A model generated the notes under the pieces. It made no database searches. It worked only from the letters and a program-made list of their open reading frames with translations, and was not told where the DNA came from. Positions 20,627 through 30,744 of a stretch of 64,000 nucleotides of DNA are shown here, piece after piece. Location: the NCBI GenBank assembly GCA_947589605.1, contig CANQBR010000001.1:59907-123906 (forward strand), in the 5' to 3' direction. The stretch comes from an uncultured Phascolarctobacterium sp. (GTDB lineage Bacteria > Bacillota > Negativicutes > Acidaminococcales > Acidaminococcaceae). The position numbers were made by a program, and so were the translations under genes. Numbering within the stretch: the first letter of the stretch is position 1; the number at the start of each line of letters is the position of its first letter.

Positions 20627-21288
20627 TCCTTAACTATATTGTTCAGCTGATCCAGATAAGGCATCAGGTCTTCGCCCCTCTTGAAGGCTTCGCTGAAGAT
20701 CTTGAAAGCCCGGGCATCGAACTCGCAATGACTGCGCTGCAGACGATAGACCATGCGATCGTAAGCCAGCTTCATCGCACGCTTATCATAATCTAAACGA
20801 ATGTATAAGTCAAGCCTTTCGATGTAGCGGCCGCACTTCATGATGTTGCGCGACTCGCTGCTCTCCATCACGTCGTCGATGCTGCCCCAAAAAGCGTAGA
20901 GGTTGTCCAGCACTTCCTGCAGTTTCAAAAGACAGTTGGGCTCGGCGGCCGCCCCTTCCATAACGTCCAGGGCCATTTCTATATAGCTATGGGCGGTGGA
21001 GCTCAATTGATCACGCAGCACCATGGCGTTGTCGCAGGCCCGCCGCAAATTGCTGTAGACGGAGTTGGGGTCGGCGGCGTCGAAAAGATAGTTGACGTCG
21101 AAAACTTCTTTGCTGCCGTACACATCGGGGATGGACAGCTTGGCGCACACTTCTTTATAGGCATCGGGATCTTTGTCGATCATGCTGTCGTAGCACTCCA
21201 TGAAGATGGAGATGGTGGTGAAGGCTCGCTCGCTGTATCGGCCCAGCCAGTAGAGGTGATTGGATTTTTCTAACGAGATAATACCCAT
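20623..21288 (-). CDS. Alpha-E domain-containing protein
   Basis: MGIISLEKSNHLYWLGRYSERAFTTISIFMECYDSMID...; sits between cp-ATP-grasp and transglutaminase genes. Confidence 0.88.
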   Translation of the reverse strand: MGIISLEKSNHLYWLGRYSERAFTTISIFMECYDSMIDKDPDAYKEVCAKLSIPDVYGSKEVFDVNYLFDAADPNSVYSNLRRACDNAMVLRDQLSSTAHSYIEMALDVMEGAAAEPNCLLKLQEVLDNLYAFWGSIDDVMESSESRNIMKCGRYIERLDLYIRLDYDKRAMKLAYDRMVYRLQRSHCEFDARAFKIFSEAFKRGEDLMPYLDQLNNIVKD

Positions 21289-22580
21289 GTGTCTTTAAAG
21301 CCTCCTCCTTGAGAAGAATTGACCACGAAGGAATCGGGATTGCGGGAGAAACGGGTGAGGCCGCTGGGCCACACCTGAGTTTTTTCGCCGCTGAGGACGA
21401 AGGCCCTCAGGTCCGCCTTGCGCAGCACTTCCTTGCCGTCGTCCATCACGGGCAGGTCGATGAAGTCGATGATCTCCTGAGCGATAAAGCGGCGGGGCTG
21501 GGCATTGATGAGGGCTTTGAACTCTTCTTTCTTAACGCTGTCCAGATCGCGGCCGAAGAAGACGCCGTAGCCTCCGGCTTCGGAAACATCTTTGAAGACC
21601 AATTCGTCGAAGTGGGCCAAAGCGTAGTTCCTGTCCTGCTTATAATACATCAAATAAGTGGGGGCGTTGCGGGTGATGCTGTCTTCGCCCAAATAATATT
21701 TGATCATGGCGGGGACGAAGTAGTAGATGCCCTTGTCGTCGGCGATGCCGTTGCCGGGGCTGTTGATGAGGGCCACGTTGCCGGCCCGATAAGCGCTGAT
21801 GAGGTTGGGCACGCCGATGACCGACTCGGGCAGGAAGGTGAGGGGGTCCAGATATTCGTCGCTGATGCGGCGATAAATGGCGCCCACCCGCAGAGGTTTA
21901 TCGATGGTCCGATAGAAGACCTGCGAATCTTCCACATAAAGATCGCTGGGCATGGCCAGCACGCTGTGGGTCATCTCCGCCAAATAGGCGTGTTCGAAGA
22001 AGGCGGCGTTGAAGCGGCCGGGGGTGAGGATGACGTTGATGCCCCCCGTGTTCACATAATTCATCATGGCCAGCAGCAAGTCGCCGTAGTTGCGGTTGTC
22101 AATGACGCTGTGCTTGCCGTAAGTGCGGGGCGCGGCCATGCGGCACAATTTACGGGCGATGAGGGGATAGGATGCACCGGAGGGAATGCGCAGGTTGTCT
22201 TCCAAAATGTACCAGTTGCCGTCCTTGGCCTGCACCAAGTCGATGCCGGCGATGTGGGCGTACACTTTTTGCGGCGGGGTGATGCCGAAGCATTGAGGCA
22301 GATAACCTTTGGACGAGAACACGAACTCTTCGGGGATCACCTTGTCTTTCAGGATCTTCTGCTCGTGGTAGATATCCTGCAAAAACAGGTTGAGAGCGGT
22401 GACCCTCTGGGTCAGGCCCTTGCTCATGACGGCAAATTCTTCCGCGGTGATGACTCTGGGTATGGCATCGAAGGGGAAGAGCTGCTCGTGGAAGGTGTTG
22501 TTCTTGTAGATGCCGAACTTCACACCGTAGCGAGCCAGCAACTTGTTGATGTCGCCGGCATATTTTACCAGATCTTGCAT
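21270..22580 (-). CDS. Circularly permuted type 2 ATP-grasp protein
   Basis: FPFDAIPRVITAEEFAVMSKGLTQRVTALNLFLQDIYHEQKILKDKVIPEEFVFSSKGYLPQ...LVQAKDGNWYILEDNLRIPSGASYPLIARKL. Confidence 0.93.
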   Translation of the reverse strand: MQDLVKYAGDINKLLARYGVKFGIYKNNTFHEQLFPFDAIPRVITAEEFAVMSKGLTQRVTALNLFLQDIYHEQKILKDKVIPEEFVFSSKGYLPQCFGITPPQKVYAHIAGIDLVQAKDGNWYILEDNLRIPSGASYPLIARKLCRMAAPRTYGKHSVIDNRNYGDLLLAMMNYVNTGGINVILTPGRFNAAFFEHAYLAEMTHSVLAMPSDLYVEDSQVFYRTIDKPLRVGAIYRRISDEYLDPLTFLPESVIGVPNLISAYRAGNVALINSPGNGIADDKGIYYFVPAMIKYYLGEDSITRNAPTYLMYYKQDRNYALAHFDELVFKDVSEAGGYGVFFGRDLDSVKKEEFKALINAQPRRFIAQEIIDFIDLPVMDDGKEVLRKADLRAFVLSGEKTQVWPSGLTRFSRNPDSFVVNSSQGGGFKDTWVLSR

Positions 22581-22860
22581 GTCTTTCTTCTCCTTTCCTA
22601 CTCCCTTTCTTTTTATCCGTCGCCCGCAGGCGCTAGCTTGTAAAAAAAGACAAAGGACCCCGACGGAACACCTTTGTCTGCTTCACTTCAATTGTAAACA
22701 TCTTGTGAACCTTAGTCAATGATTTTTTCAGATTTTTCGCGGCTCTCGCGCCCCGCTGTGAAAAGCGGCGTTCTTTCGAAAAAACTTGCGGTGGTCGATG
22801 TCTTCACCTCTCCCCTTCTGTGATATAATTAGAGAACGACGAAAGCGGAGGGAAGGCAGC

Positions 22861-24114
22861 ATGTCTTTTTTTGATGAAGCGCCGGGCAGCAAGGTCAATT
22901 GGAAAATAAACCTGCCTGTTTTATGGCTGGGAGTGTTTTTGGCCTGCGCCAGTTTCAGCAGTTGCATCCCCTTTCTTCCCGTCTATTTGCTGACAGAGCT
23001 GAAGGTGGAGCAGGACCAGGTGCGTTTTTGGAGCGGCCTCGTTTACGCCGTCACTTTTTTGGGCGCGTCCGTGATGGCTCCCTATTGGGGCGCGTTGGCC
23101 GACAGAGTGGGCCAGCGCAAGATGGCCATCCGCGCCGGCTTCGGCCTGGCCGTCACTTATTGGCTCACCGGCGTTTGTCAAAACGAATATCAACTTTTTG
23201 CCATAAGGGCTCTTTGCGGCCTCATCAGCGGCTTCGTCCCCGCCGCCATGAGTTTGGTGTCGTCCACTTTGCCTCAGGAGCGCATAGGCTGGGGGATGGG
23301 CCTGATGCAGACGGCCGCCGCCAGCGGCAGCATCACCGGCCCGCTTTTGGGGGGCTATCTCAGCAGTTGGTTCGGCATGCGCATGAGCTTCTTCGTGGGG
23401 GCCGTCTTTCTTTCGTTGGCCACGGTGCTGGTCATCTTTTTGGTCCGCGATGTGCCCATCGGCAGCGAAAGACGGCGGCAGGCCATGCACCTTTTCCATG
23501 ACCTTGGCTTGGCTCTGCGCAACAAAGAGCTGGTCTACATCATGACCATGTTCTTTTTGATCCAAAGCTGCGTGATGATAGTGCAGCCGCTCATCACTCT
23601 TTACGTTGCCCAATTGATGGGGGCTATGAACGACGATGCGGTGAAGATGGCGGGGGTCGTCTTCTCTTTGGCGGGCATCGCCGGCATCATCGCCGCGCCT
23701 TTCTGGGGGAAAAGAGGGCAACGCTTCGGTTTCGTGCGCATCTTCTGTCTCGTGTCCTTGGGCGCAGGCTTGGTGGATCTTTTTCAAGTGGCGGTCACCG
23801 ACGTGTGGCAGTTCGCCGTCGTGCAATTCACCTACGGCCTCTTTTTGGCGGGAGCGGCGCCCAGCATCAACGCCAATGTCACTGTCATCACCACTCAGGA
23901 GCAGCGGGGCAAGGCCTTCGGTCTTTTGACCAGCGCTCAACAGATGGGCGGCGTAGCCGGCCCCCTCGTGGGCGGCTTCTTGGGCAATTTAGTGGAGACC
24001 CGCTTCGTCTTCGTCTTCATCAGCTGCATCCTCATGAGCTGCTCCGCTTATTCTTATTTCACCCGCGTGAAAGGGCGCCCGGCTCACCCCGAGGGTCTTG
24101 CCGGCAAAATTTGA
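22861..24114 (+). CDS. MFS transporter
   Basis: 12-TM MFS pattern; GALADRVGQRKMAIRAGFG motif; start ATG at 22861. Confidence 0.92.
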   Translation: MSFFDEAPGSKVNWKINLPVLWLGVFLACASFSSCIPFLPVYLLTELKVEQDQVRFWSGLVYAVTFLGASVMAPYWGALADRVGQRKMAIRAGFGLAVTYWLTGVCQNEYQLFAIRALCGLISGFVPAAMSLVSSTLPQERIGWGMGLMQTAAASGSITGPLLGGYLSSWFGMRMSFFVGAVFLSLATVLVIFLVRDVPIGSERRRQAMHLFHDLGLALRNKELVYIMTMFFLIQSCVMIVQPLITLYVAQLMGAMNDDAVKMAGVVFSLAGIAGIIAAPFWGKRGQRFGFVRIFCLVSLGAGLVDLFQVAVTDVWQFAVVQFTYGLFLAGAAPSINANVTVITTQEQRGKAFGLLTSAQQMGGVAGPLVGGFLGNLVETRFVFVFISCILMSCSAYSYFTRVKGRPAHPEGLAGKI

Positions 24115-24177
24115 CCGTCGAAAATTTTAGGCTGGCCCTCGAAGGTCTCATATAAAAAATAAGAAAGAAAAAAAGCA

Positions 24178-24228
24178 AAGACCCTGTTTCGAAACTTTTC
24201 CGTCGTCGAAAACAGGGTCTTATTTTTT
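24178..24228. terminator. Bidirectional terminator between convergent genes
   Basis: AAGACCCTGTTTCGA ... TCGAAAACAGGGTCTTATTTTTTT. Confidence 0.75.
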
Positions 24229-24300
24229 TGGCGCATTTTTGATCTGTCGTGGCTTTCGAAAAAAGCGGGGGCCGCAAGAAGGGTCGCCTTCGAAAAAAAC

Positions 24301-24939
24301 TCAGAGGCCGGCCTGTTCGATGCCGCTGAAAAGGTAGCCCATGTGCAAAGTGCTGTTCAAGAGCACCGCCCGCCACACGCCGTCGTTATTTTCCAAAACA
24401 TTGATGCAGGTGTTGTCTTGCTTCACCTGCCAAAAATGCTCCTGCCCCATGCCCATGAGGTCGCAGATGACGGCCTTGTTCACCGCATCGTGGGCTGCCA
24501 CCAAAACGGTCTTGCCGTCGTATCTGCGGGCATAATCTTCGAAGGCGGCCCGCACCCGGCGGCGCACGTCTTCTAAATTTTCACCGCCGGGCATTTGCAC
24601 TAAATGAGGAGCGGTGTGCCACAGGTGAAATTCTTCGGGATAGGCGGCCTCGATGTCGCGGGCCAGCACTCCTTCCCAAGCGCCGTGGTTGATCTCCAGC
24701 AAACGCTCGTCGGTCTCTACCGGCAGATCGTGCAGCTCGGCGCACAGCTTGCAGGTGAAAAACGAACGCTGCAAGGGGCTCGAGACGGCCGCATCGAGAG
24801 GCACGGCTTTGAGGGCCGCTGCCAAGCGCCGGCCCTGCTCCAGGCCCCGAGGGCTGAGAGGCGTATCTTCCTGCCCCTGATAGCGGCCTTCGATGTTCCA
24901 TGTAGTTTCGCCGTGGCGCACGAGGATGATGCGGACCAT
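24301..24939 (-). CDS. Histidine phosphatase family protein
   Basis: RIILVRHGETTWNIEGRYQGQEDTPLSPRG (RHG motif). Confidence 0.93.
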   Translation of the reverse strand: MVRIILVRHGETTWNIEGRYQGQEDTPLSPRGLEQGRRLAAALKAVPLDAAVSSPLQRSFFTCKLCAELHDLPVETDERLLEINHGAWEGVLARDIEAAYPEEFHLWHTAPHLVQMPGGENLEDVRRRVRAAFEDYARRYDGKTVLVAAHDAVNKAVICDLMGMGQEHFWQVKQDNTCINVLENNDGVWRAVLLNSTLHMGYLFSGIEQAGL

Positions 24940-24942
24940 GGC

Positions 24943-26538
24943 TCAGTCCTCGCAGTTGATCAGCTTCACGTCCAGGATGCCCTGGATGCCCCGCAGCTGC
25001 AGCATGATGTCGTTGGGGATGTCGTCGCCCACGGCGATGGCCATGATGTTGGTGCCCCGCCCGGCTTTGCCGCTGCCCACCTGCATGCCGTTGATGTTGA
25101 TGCCGGCGCTGCCTAAAACGGTGGCTATCTGGCCGATCATGTTGGGCTGATCGATGTGGGGAGCCAAAAGAAGATAACCTTCCGGTTTGAAGTCTACTCG
25201 ATAGCCGTCGATCTCTACGATCTTGGCTTCTTTGCCGTCGAAAAGCGTGCCCACCAAACGGTGCTCGCCTTTAGGCGTGATGAGTTTGGCGGTGATGGCG
25301 GTGGTGAAGTAGCCGGTCTTGTGGGACTTGCTCTCTTTCACGTGCAGGTTGCGTTTTTTGGCGATGCTGGGAGCGTTGACGAAGTTCACCGTATCCTGAA
25401 GGATGGGATCCAGCAGCCCTTTCAAAAAGGCGGTGGTCAAAGCTTGGGTCTCGGTGGCTGCCAAGTCGCCGGTATATTCCACTTCCACATCGGTGATGGG
25501 TGCGTCGGCCAGATAGATGCCCAAGGTGCCCATCCTTTCGGCCAATTTGAAATAGGGAGCGATGACGGTGGCCACGCTCTTGGGGATGGGGGCCATGTTC
25601 ACGGCGGTCATCACCGGCCGCCCTTCCAAGGCGTCGATGACCCCATAGGCCACGTCCACGGCCACGCCGATCTGGGCTTCTACGGTGCTGGCGCCCAAGT
25701 GAGGGGTCTGCACCACATTAGGCAGTCCCAAGAAAGGATTGTCTTCTTTTTTCAGGGGCTCGTTGGGATAAACGTCGATGGCCGCTCCTGCGATCTTGCC
25801 GCTCTTTAAGCCGTCGGCGATGGCCTGAGGATCCATGCAGCCGCCCCGGGCGCAGTTCACTATGCGTACACCGTCTTTCATCTTGGCGATAGCGGCGGCG
25901 TTCAGCATCTGGCGAGTCTCGCTGGTGAGGGGCGTATGGATGGTGATGTAATCGGACTTTTTCAACAAGGTGTCGAAGTCCACCAATTCTACGCCCACCT
26001 GACGGCCTCTTTCTTCGCTGATGTAGGGGTCGTAGCCGATGGTGGTCATCTCCATGGCCTGCATCCTGCGGGCCACGCGGCTGCCGATGCGGCCCACGCC
26101 GATGATGCCCAAAGTTTTTCCCTGCACTTGGATGCCGTCGAAGCTCTTTCTGTCCCACTTGCCTTCTTGCATGGACTGGTGAGCCTGAGGGATGTGGCGG
26201 GTCATGCTCATCATCAAAGCGATGGTGTGCTCGGTGGCGGCGATGGTGTTGCCCTCGGGGGCGTTCAGCACCACGATGCCCCGGGCGGTGGCGCTGGGGA
26301 TGTCGATGTTGTCTACGCCTACGCCCGCTCTGCCGATGACTTTCAATTTAGAAGCGGCGGCGATGATCTCTTTGGTGACTTTCGTTTGGGAGCGGGTCAC
26401 CAAGGCATCGTAGTCGCCGATGCAGTCCACCAATTGTTCGGGGGTCATGTTGGTTTTCACGTCTACGTCGAAATGTTCCCGCAAGAGAGCTACGCCTTTT
26501 TCGCTTACATCGTCGGAAACCAAGATCTTATAGGCCAT
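24943..26538 (-). CDS. serA: D-3-phosphoglycerate dehydrogenase
   Basis: MAYKILVSDDVSEKGVALLREHFDVDVKTNMTPEQL...; NAD motif, C-terminal ACT domain. Confidence 0.97.
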   Translation of the reverse strand: MAYKILVSDDVSEKGVALLREHFDVDVKTNMTPEQLVDCIGDYDALVTRSQTKVTKEIIAAASKLKVIGRAGVGVDNIDIPSATARGIVVLNAPEGNTIAATEHTIALMMSMTRHIPQAHQSMQEGKWDRKSFDGIQVQGKTLGIIGVGRIGSRVARRMQAMEMTTIGYDPYISEERGRQVGVELVDFDTLLKKSDYITIHTPLTSETRQMLNAAAIAKMKDGVRIVNCARGGCMDPQAIADGLKSGKIAGAAIDVYPNEPLKKEDNPFLGLPNVVQTPHLGASTVEAQIGVAVDVAYGVIDALEGRPVMTAVNMAPIPKSVATVIAPYFKLAERMGTLGIYLADAPITDVEVEYTGDLAATETQALTTAFLKGLLDPILQDTVNFVNAPSIAKKRNLHVKESKSHKTGYFTTAITAKLITPKGEHRLVGTLFDGKEAKIVEIDGYRVDFKPEGYLLLAPHIDQPNMIGQIATVLGSAGININGMQVGSGKAGRGTNIMAIAVGDDIPNDIMLQLRGIQGILDVKLINCED

Positions 26539-26603
26539 CTTTCGTCCTCCTCTTCGTACTGCCGAGTTTTCCCTCGGAGCGTTCTCGTTTTTCGGCTCTT
26601 TTT

Positions 26604-27677
26604 TCAGCCGTGCTGTTTTTGATAAGTCTTCATGAAATCGGCCAGAGCGGCGCAGGCTTCATAAGTGACGGCGTTATAACAGCTGGCTCTGCAGCCGCCC
26701 ACCAAGCGGTGGCCGCCGATGCCCACGAAGCCTTCGGCCTTGCCCTTGGCCACGAAATCTTTTTCCAAGGCGGCATCGGCCAAGTTGAAAGTGATGTTCA
26801 TCAGCGAGCGATAGGCTTTTTGGGCGTGGCCCTTGTAAAAACCGCCGCTGGCATCTATCGCATCGTAGAGCAATTTCGCTTTGGCTCTGTTCCTCTTTAA
26901 AGCAGCCGCGGCGCCTCCCTCTTTTTCCAAATAACGCAGGGTCTTGTTCAGCATGTAGATGCAAAAGACCGGAGGCGTGTTGTAGAGAGAGTCGTTGTCG
27001 GCGAAGGTGCCGTATCTCAGCATGGTGGGCAGGTCCTGCCGGGCCGAGGCCAAAAACTCATCTTTGATGATGACTACCACCACGCCGGCGGGAGCCAGAT
27101 TTTTTTGGGCGCCGGCGTAGATGAGATCGAACTTGGTCACATCTATGGGCCTGCTCAAAATGTCGCTGGACATATCGCAGATCACCGGCACGGGGAAGGA
27201 GGGGAAGTCGGGCCACTCCGTTCCGTAAATGGTGTTGTTGCTCGTAAGGTGCACATAGTCGGTGTCCGGCTGCCAAGTGAAATTTTGGGGGATGTAACTG
27301 TGGCCGGCGTCGGCGCTGGAAGCCGCTTCATAAGCTTCGCCGTAATATTTGGCTTCGGCCAGGGCTTTTTTGGACCAGACGCCGGTGTTGACGTAAGCGG
27401 CCCGCCTGCGTAAAAAATTGGCCGCCGTCATCATAAACTGGGTGCTGCCGCCTCCTTGGATGAAAAGGATGCGGTAATTTTCGGGAACGGCCAAAAGCCG
27501 CCGCAGCAGCTCTTTGGTCTCGGTATGAAGGGCGGCATATTCGCTGCTCCTGTGGCTGATCTCCGTGATGCTCATGCCGGTGTGGGCAAAGTCTAAAAAT
27601 TCTGCCTGTACTTCTTCCAAAACAGGCAGAGGCAGGGCGCTGGGGCCTGCGTTGAAATTATAAGCTCGCTTGGTCAT
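26604..27677 (-). CDS. serC: Phosphoserine aminotransferase
   Basis: RAYNFNAGPSALPLPVLEEVQAEFLDFAHTGMSITEISHRS...; upstream of serA. Confidence 0.97.
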   Translation of the reverse strand: MTKRAYNFNAGPSALPLPVLEEVQAEFLDFAHTGMSITEISHRSSEYAALHTETKELLRRLLAVPENYRILFIQGGGSTQFMMTAANFLRRRAAYVNTGVWSKKALAEAKYYGEAYEAASSADAGHSYIPQNFTWQPDTDYVHLTSNNTIYGTEWPDFPSFPVPVICDMSSDILSRPIDVTKFDLIYAGAQKNLAPAGVVVVIIKDEFLASARQDLPTMLRYGTFADNDSLYNTPPVFCIYMLNKTLRYLEKEGGAAAALKRNRAKAKLLYDAIDASGGFYKGHAQKAYRSLMNITFNLADAALEKDFVAKGKAEGFVGIGGHRLVGGCRASCYNAVTYEACAALADFMKTYQKQHG

Positions 27678-27925
27678 AGGCCACGCTCCTTTTTTCTACG
27701 GCTGCTCCGCAGTTGGGAGCATACGCTCATCATAGCACATTGGGGGCTTTAGTCAAGAGATTATTTCTCGAGGCAAAAAAGAAAGCCGAGGGCCTTTTTT
27801 CTTGCCGCAAAAATATTTCCGCTTTAATGATAACACAGAGGAGCGCTCGGCCGCAACCGCAAAAGTCGACGCGCAAGGATTTTGCGCCGTCTGTGTAGAA
27901 TGAAAGCCTAAAAGAAGGCGGCCGC

Positions 27926-28205
27926 GGCGAAAAAACTCCCCCGTTTTTGCTGCGGTCTATGAAAAAGTTTATCGACTTTTTGCCGCGACTCTTGAGAAAG
28001 GTCGTCGACATTTCTCATCATGACCGATAAGAACACTCGTCGATATTTTTCATCGCGGCTTATAAGCAAGTCCGTCGATATTTTTCGCTGTGACTCGTGA
28101 AAAAGATCGCAGACATTTTTCATCGCCGCTTATGAGAAAAGTCATCGACCTTTTTCGGCACGGCTCGAGAAAAAATCGCGAAAAAATTTTGCTGCGGCTT
28201 TTTCG
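27926..28205. repeat. Degenerate 35-bp tandem repeat array (about 6 clear units, up to 8)
   Basis: Units start at 27961, 27996, 28031, 28066, 28101, 28136, each exactly 35 bp; consensus approx gaaaagtcgtcgacatttttcatcgcggcttatga. Confidence 0.85.
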
Positions 28206-28242
28206 CCCTGCCCCGCCGCAAGAAAAGAGAGAACGAGAGAAT

Positions 28243-28995
28243 ATGGAAGACTTCGTCTGCGCCGGCCCCTACGGACCGCTGGAATGCATCATCGAACCTT
28301 ATAGAGGGCCGGGCCCCTGCCCTGCCACTTTCATCATGTGCCACGGCTTTCGAGGCAGCAGAGAGAGCGGCGGCCGCGCCGTCATAGTGGCCCGGCAGCT
28401 GACCCGCTATTGCCAAGTGCTGCGTTTTAATTTTACTGCCACCGATCTTCTTTCCAAATGGAAGAAAGAATTGGAGGCGGTGCTGGCCGCCGTGCAAGAG
28501 AGGCAGCCCGGGGCCGTTTTCGTGCTGGGCCGCAGTTTGGGAGGAGCCTGCTCCTTCGTCACCACCGCCGTTCATCCCGAAGTCGCCGGCCTCATCTTAT
28601 GGGCCGCTCCCTGCGATCTCAGGGGCACCTTCCGCTTCGTCATGGGCGAAGAAGATTACGCTCGTTTGGACGCGGGAGAAACGGTGCACTACGACGACGA
28701 AAGGGGCGTGTGCGATGTAGACCCCGCCTTTTTGCCCGACTTCGACCGCTACGACTGGCCAAGTTTGTGGCAGAGCCGTTCGAAAAAAATGCCGGTGCTC
28801 ATCCTCCACTGTCAAGACGACGAGACGGTGCTCTCTTCTCAGGCCTGGCAAAATTTTGCGCACGCCCGAGCCAACGGCGTGCCCTGCACCTTCTGTCTTT
28901 TCCCCAAAGGGGACCACAGCTTCTCTCCTTACAGCGAGACTGCCGGCCGCCTCATCGCCGCTTGGCTGAGGGCCCATCTTCCCGCGGCAAAATAA
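28243..28995 (+). CDS. Alpha/beta hydrolase
   Basis: TFIMCHGFRGSRES...VFVLGRSLGGACSFVTTAV...LILHCQDDETV...GDHSF; start at ATG 28243. Confidence 0.88.
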   Translation: MEDFVCAGPYGPLECIIEPYRGPGPCPATFIMCHGFRGSRESGGRAVIVARQLTRYCQVLRFNFTATDLLSKWKKELEAVLAAVQERQPGAVFVLGRSLGGACSFVTTAVHPEVAGLILWAAPCDLRGTFRFVMGEEDYARLDAGETVHYDDERGVCDVDPAFLPDFDRYDWPSLWQSRSKKMPVLILHCQDDETVLSSQAWQNFAHARANGVPCTFCLFPKGDHSFSPYSETAGRLIAAWLRAHLPAAK

Positions 28996-29162
28996 ACGAG
29001 GAGTGTTCCTCCTTTTTCCCCTTGAATGAAGAGCTCGGGCTTTTGAGCCGAACAAAGAGAGCCTTTTAAATTTTGTGGCGGCGGCGGCCCGAGGGATGTA
29101 TAATATTTATAAGAAGAAAAAGCGGCGATCCTTCGCCTCTCTTTTTCGAAAGGAAGATAAAT

Positions 29163-29705
29163 ATGAAAAAACTTTTCGCTCTCTGCCTTTTGTGCGCCGT
29201 CTTTTTCTGCGCAGCCTGCGGCAGCGGCAAGGCGGCTGCTCCTGCCACCGCGGTGCTGGAGACGAGTTTAGGCACCGTCGAGATCAAATTGGCTACGGAG
29301 CTGGCGCCCCGCACCTGTCAAAATTTCATCGCTCTCGCTCAAAAAGGTTTTTATAACGGCCTCACCTTTCATCGGGTCATCGACGGCTTCATGATCCAAG
29401 GGGGCTGCCCCAAAGGCGACGGCACCGGCGGCCCCGGCTACACCATCCCCGACGAATTTTCCAACAGCCTGCGCCACGACAGCGCCGGCGTGCTCTCTAT
29501 GGCCAATGCCGGGCCCAACACCGGCGGCAGTCAATTCTTCATCACTTTGGCTCCCGCTCCTTGGCTGGACGGTCATCACGCCGTTTTCGGCCGAGTGGTG
29601 AAGGGCATGCAGACCGTGGCGGCCATCGGCAAGGTGAAGACGGACGCCCAAGACAGGCCCATCTTCCCCGTCGTCATCAACAAAGTGACCATCGAGCAGC
29701 GTTAA
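29163..29705 (+). CDS. Peptidyl-prolyl cis-trans isomerase, cyclophilin type, lipoprotein
   Basis: Lipobox FFCAACGSG; cyclophilin core [41 protein letters not shown]. Confidence 0.95.
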   Translation: MKKLFALCLLCAVFFCAACGSGKAAAPATAVLETSLGTVEIKLATELAPRTCQNFIALAQKGFYNGLTFHRVIDGFMIQGGCPKGDGTGGPGYTIPDEFSNSLRHDSAGVLSMANAGPNTGGSQFFITLAPAPWLDGHHAVFGRVVKGMQTVAAIGKVKTDAQDRPIFPVVINKVTIEQR

Positions 29706-29718
29706 AGGAGGGCGAAGT

Positions 29719-30678
29719 TTGACAGCGGAGCAGCGGTTGGACCTACACGATAAACAGGAAATGATGGCCCTCTGCGGCCCTCGGGACGAAAATTTGCGGC
29801 TGTTGCGGGCCGCCTTCCCCTGTCTTTTGGTGGCCAGAGGCAACACGCTGCTCTGGTCGGGAGCGGAAGAAGAGTGCGCCCTTTTGGAGCAGATGATCAA
29901 AGAACTGCTCTTCATGCATCGGCAGGGCCTGCCCATCGGCCGCCAAGACGTGACCTACGGCAGCAGCATGGTGCGGCGGGGAAAAAAGGAGAGCCTGCAC
30001 CGTATGCACGCCGACACGCTCATCACCAGCTATCGGGGGCGGCTCATCCAAGCCAAAACTTTGGGGCAATGGCATTATGTGGACACCATCCGCAAGAATT
30101 ACATCACTTTGGCGGCCGGGCCCGCCGGCACCGGCAAAACTTATTTGGCGGTGGCTTTGGCGGTGGCGGCCTTAAAAGCAAAAAGCGCCGAGCGGATCAT
30201 CCTCACCCGGCCGGCGGTGGAAGCGGGGGAGAAGCTGGGCTTTTTGCCGGGCGATCTGCAGGATAAAGTCGATCCCTATCTGCGGCCCCTCTACGACGGC
30301 CTCTGCGATCTTTTGGGCAACGATGCTTTGCAAAAATATCTGGCCCGAGGCACCGTGGAGGTGGCGCCTTTGGCTTACATGAGAGGCCGCACCCTCAGCT
30401 CGGCCTTCATCATTTTGGACGAAGCTCAAAACAGCACCGCCGAGCAAATGAAGATGTTCCTCACCCGTTTCGGCGGCGGCAGCAAAATGGTCATCACCGG
30501 CGACACCACCCAGATCGATCTGCCCGGCGGCAAAGCCAGCGGCCTGCAAGAGGCCATGAAGATCTTGGCGGGGATAGAGGGCATCGGCATCTGCCGTTTC
30601 GCGACCGACGACGTGGTGCGCCACCCCATCGTCGGCGCCATCATCGACGCTTACGAAAAATATCGGGAAGAAAAATAA
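29719..30678 (+). CDS. phoH: PhoH family protein
   Basis: NYITLAAGPAGTGKTYLAVALAV (Walker A), FIILDEAQNSTAEQMKMFLTR; TTG start with strong RBS. Confidence 0.95.
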   Translation: MTAEQRLDLHDKQEMMALCGPRDENLRLLRAAFPCLLVARGNTLLWSGAEEECALLEQMIKELLFMHRQGLPIGRQDVTYGSSMVRRGKKESLHRMHADTLITSYRGRLIQAKTLGQWHYVDTIRKNYITLAAGPAGTGKTYLAVALAVAALKAKSAERIILTRPAVEAGEKLGFLPGDLQDKVDPYLRPLYDGLCDLLGNDALQKYLARGTVEVAPLAYMRGRTLSSAFIILDEAQNSTAEQMKMFLTRFGGGSKMVITGDTTQIDLPGGKASGLQEAMKILAGIEGIGICRFATDDVVRHPIVGAIIDAYEKYREEK

Positions 30679-30744
30679 AAGAGGGCTCGGTCAAAGAGCC
30701 GTATCTCAAGACAAAGACATATATTATAGGAAGGAAAGAAAAAA

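Noticed and set aside
21309-22643. 444-aa plus-strand ORF
   Set aside because: Antisense to the cp-ATP-grasp gene, which has clear family motifs.
27961-28170. CRISPR array at the 35-bp repeat tract
   Set aside because: No alternation of conserved repeats and unique spacers and no cas genes; the whole 35-bp unit repeats with divergence.
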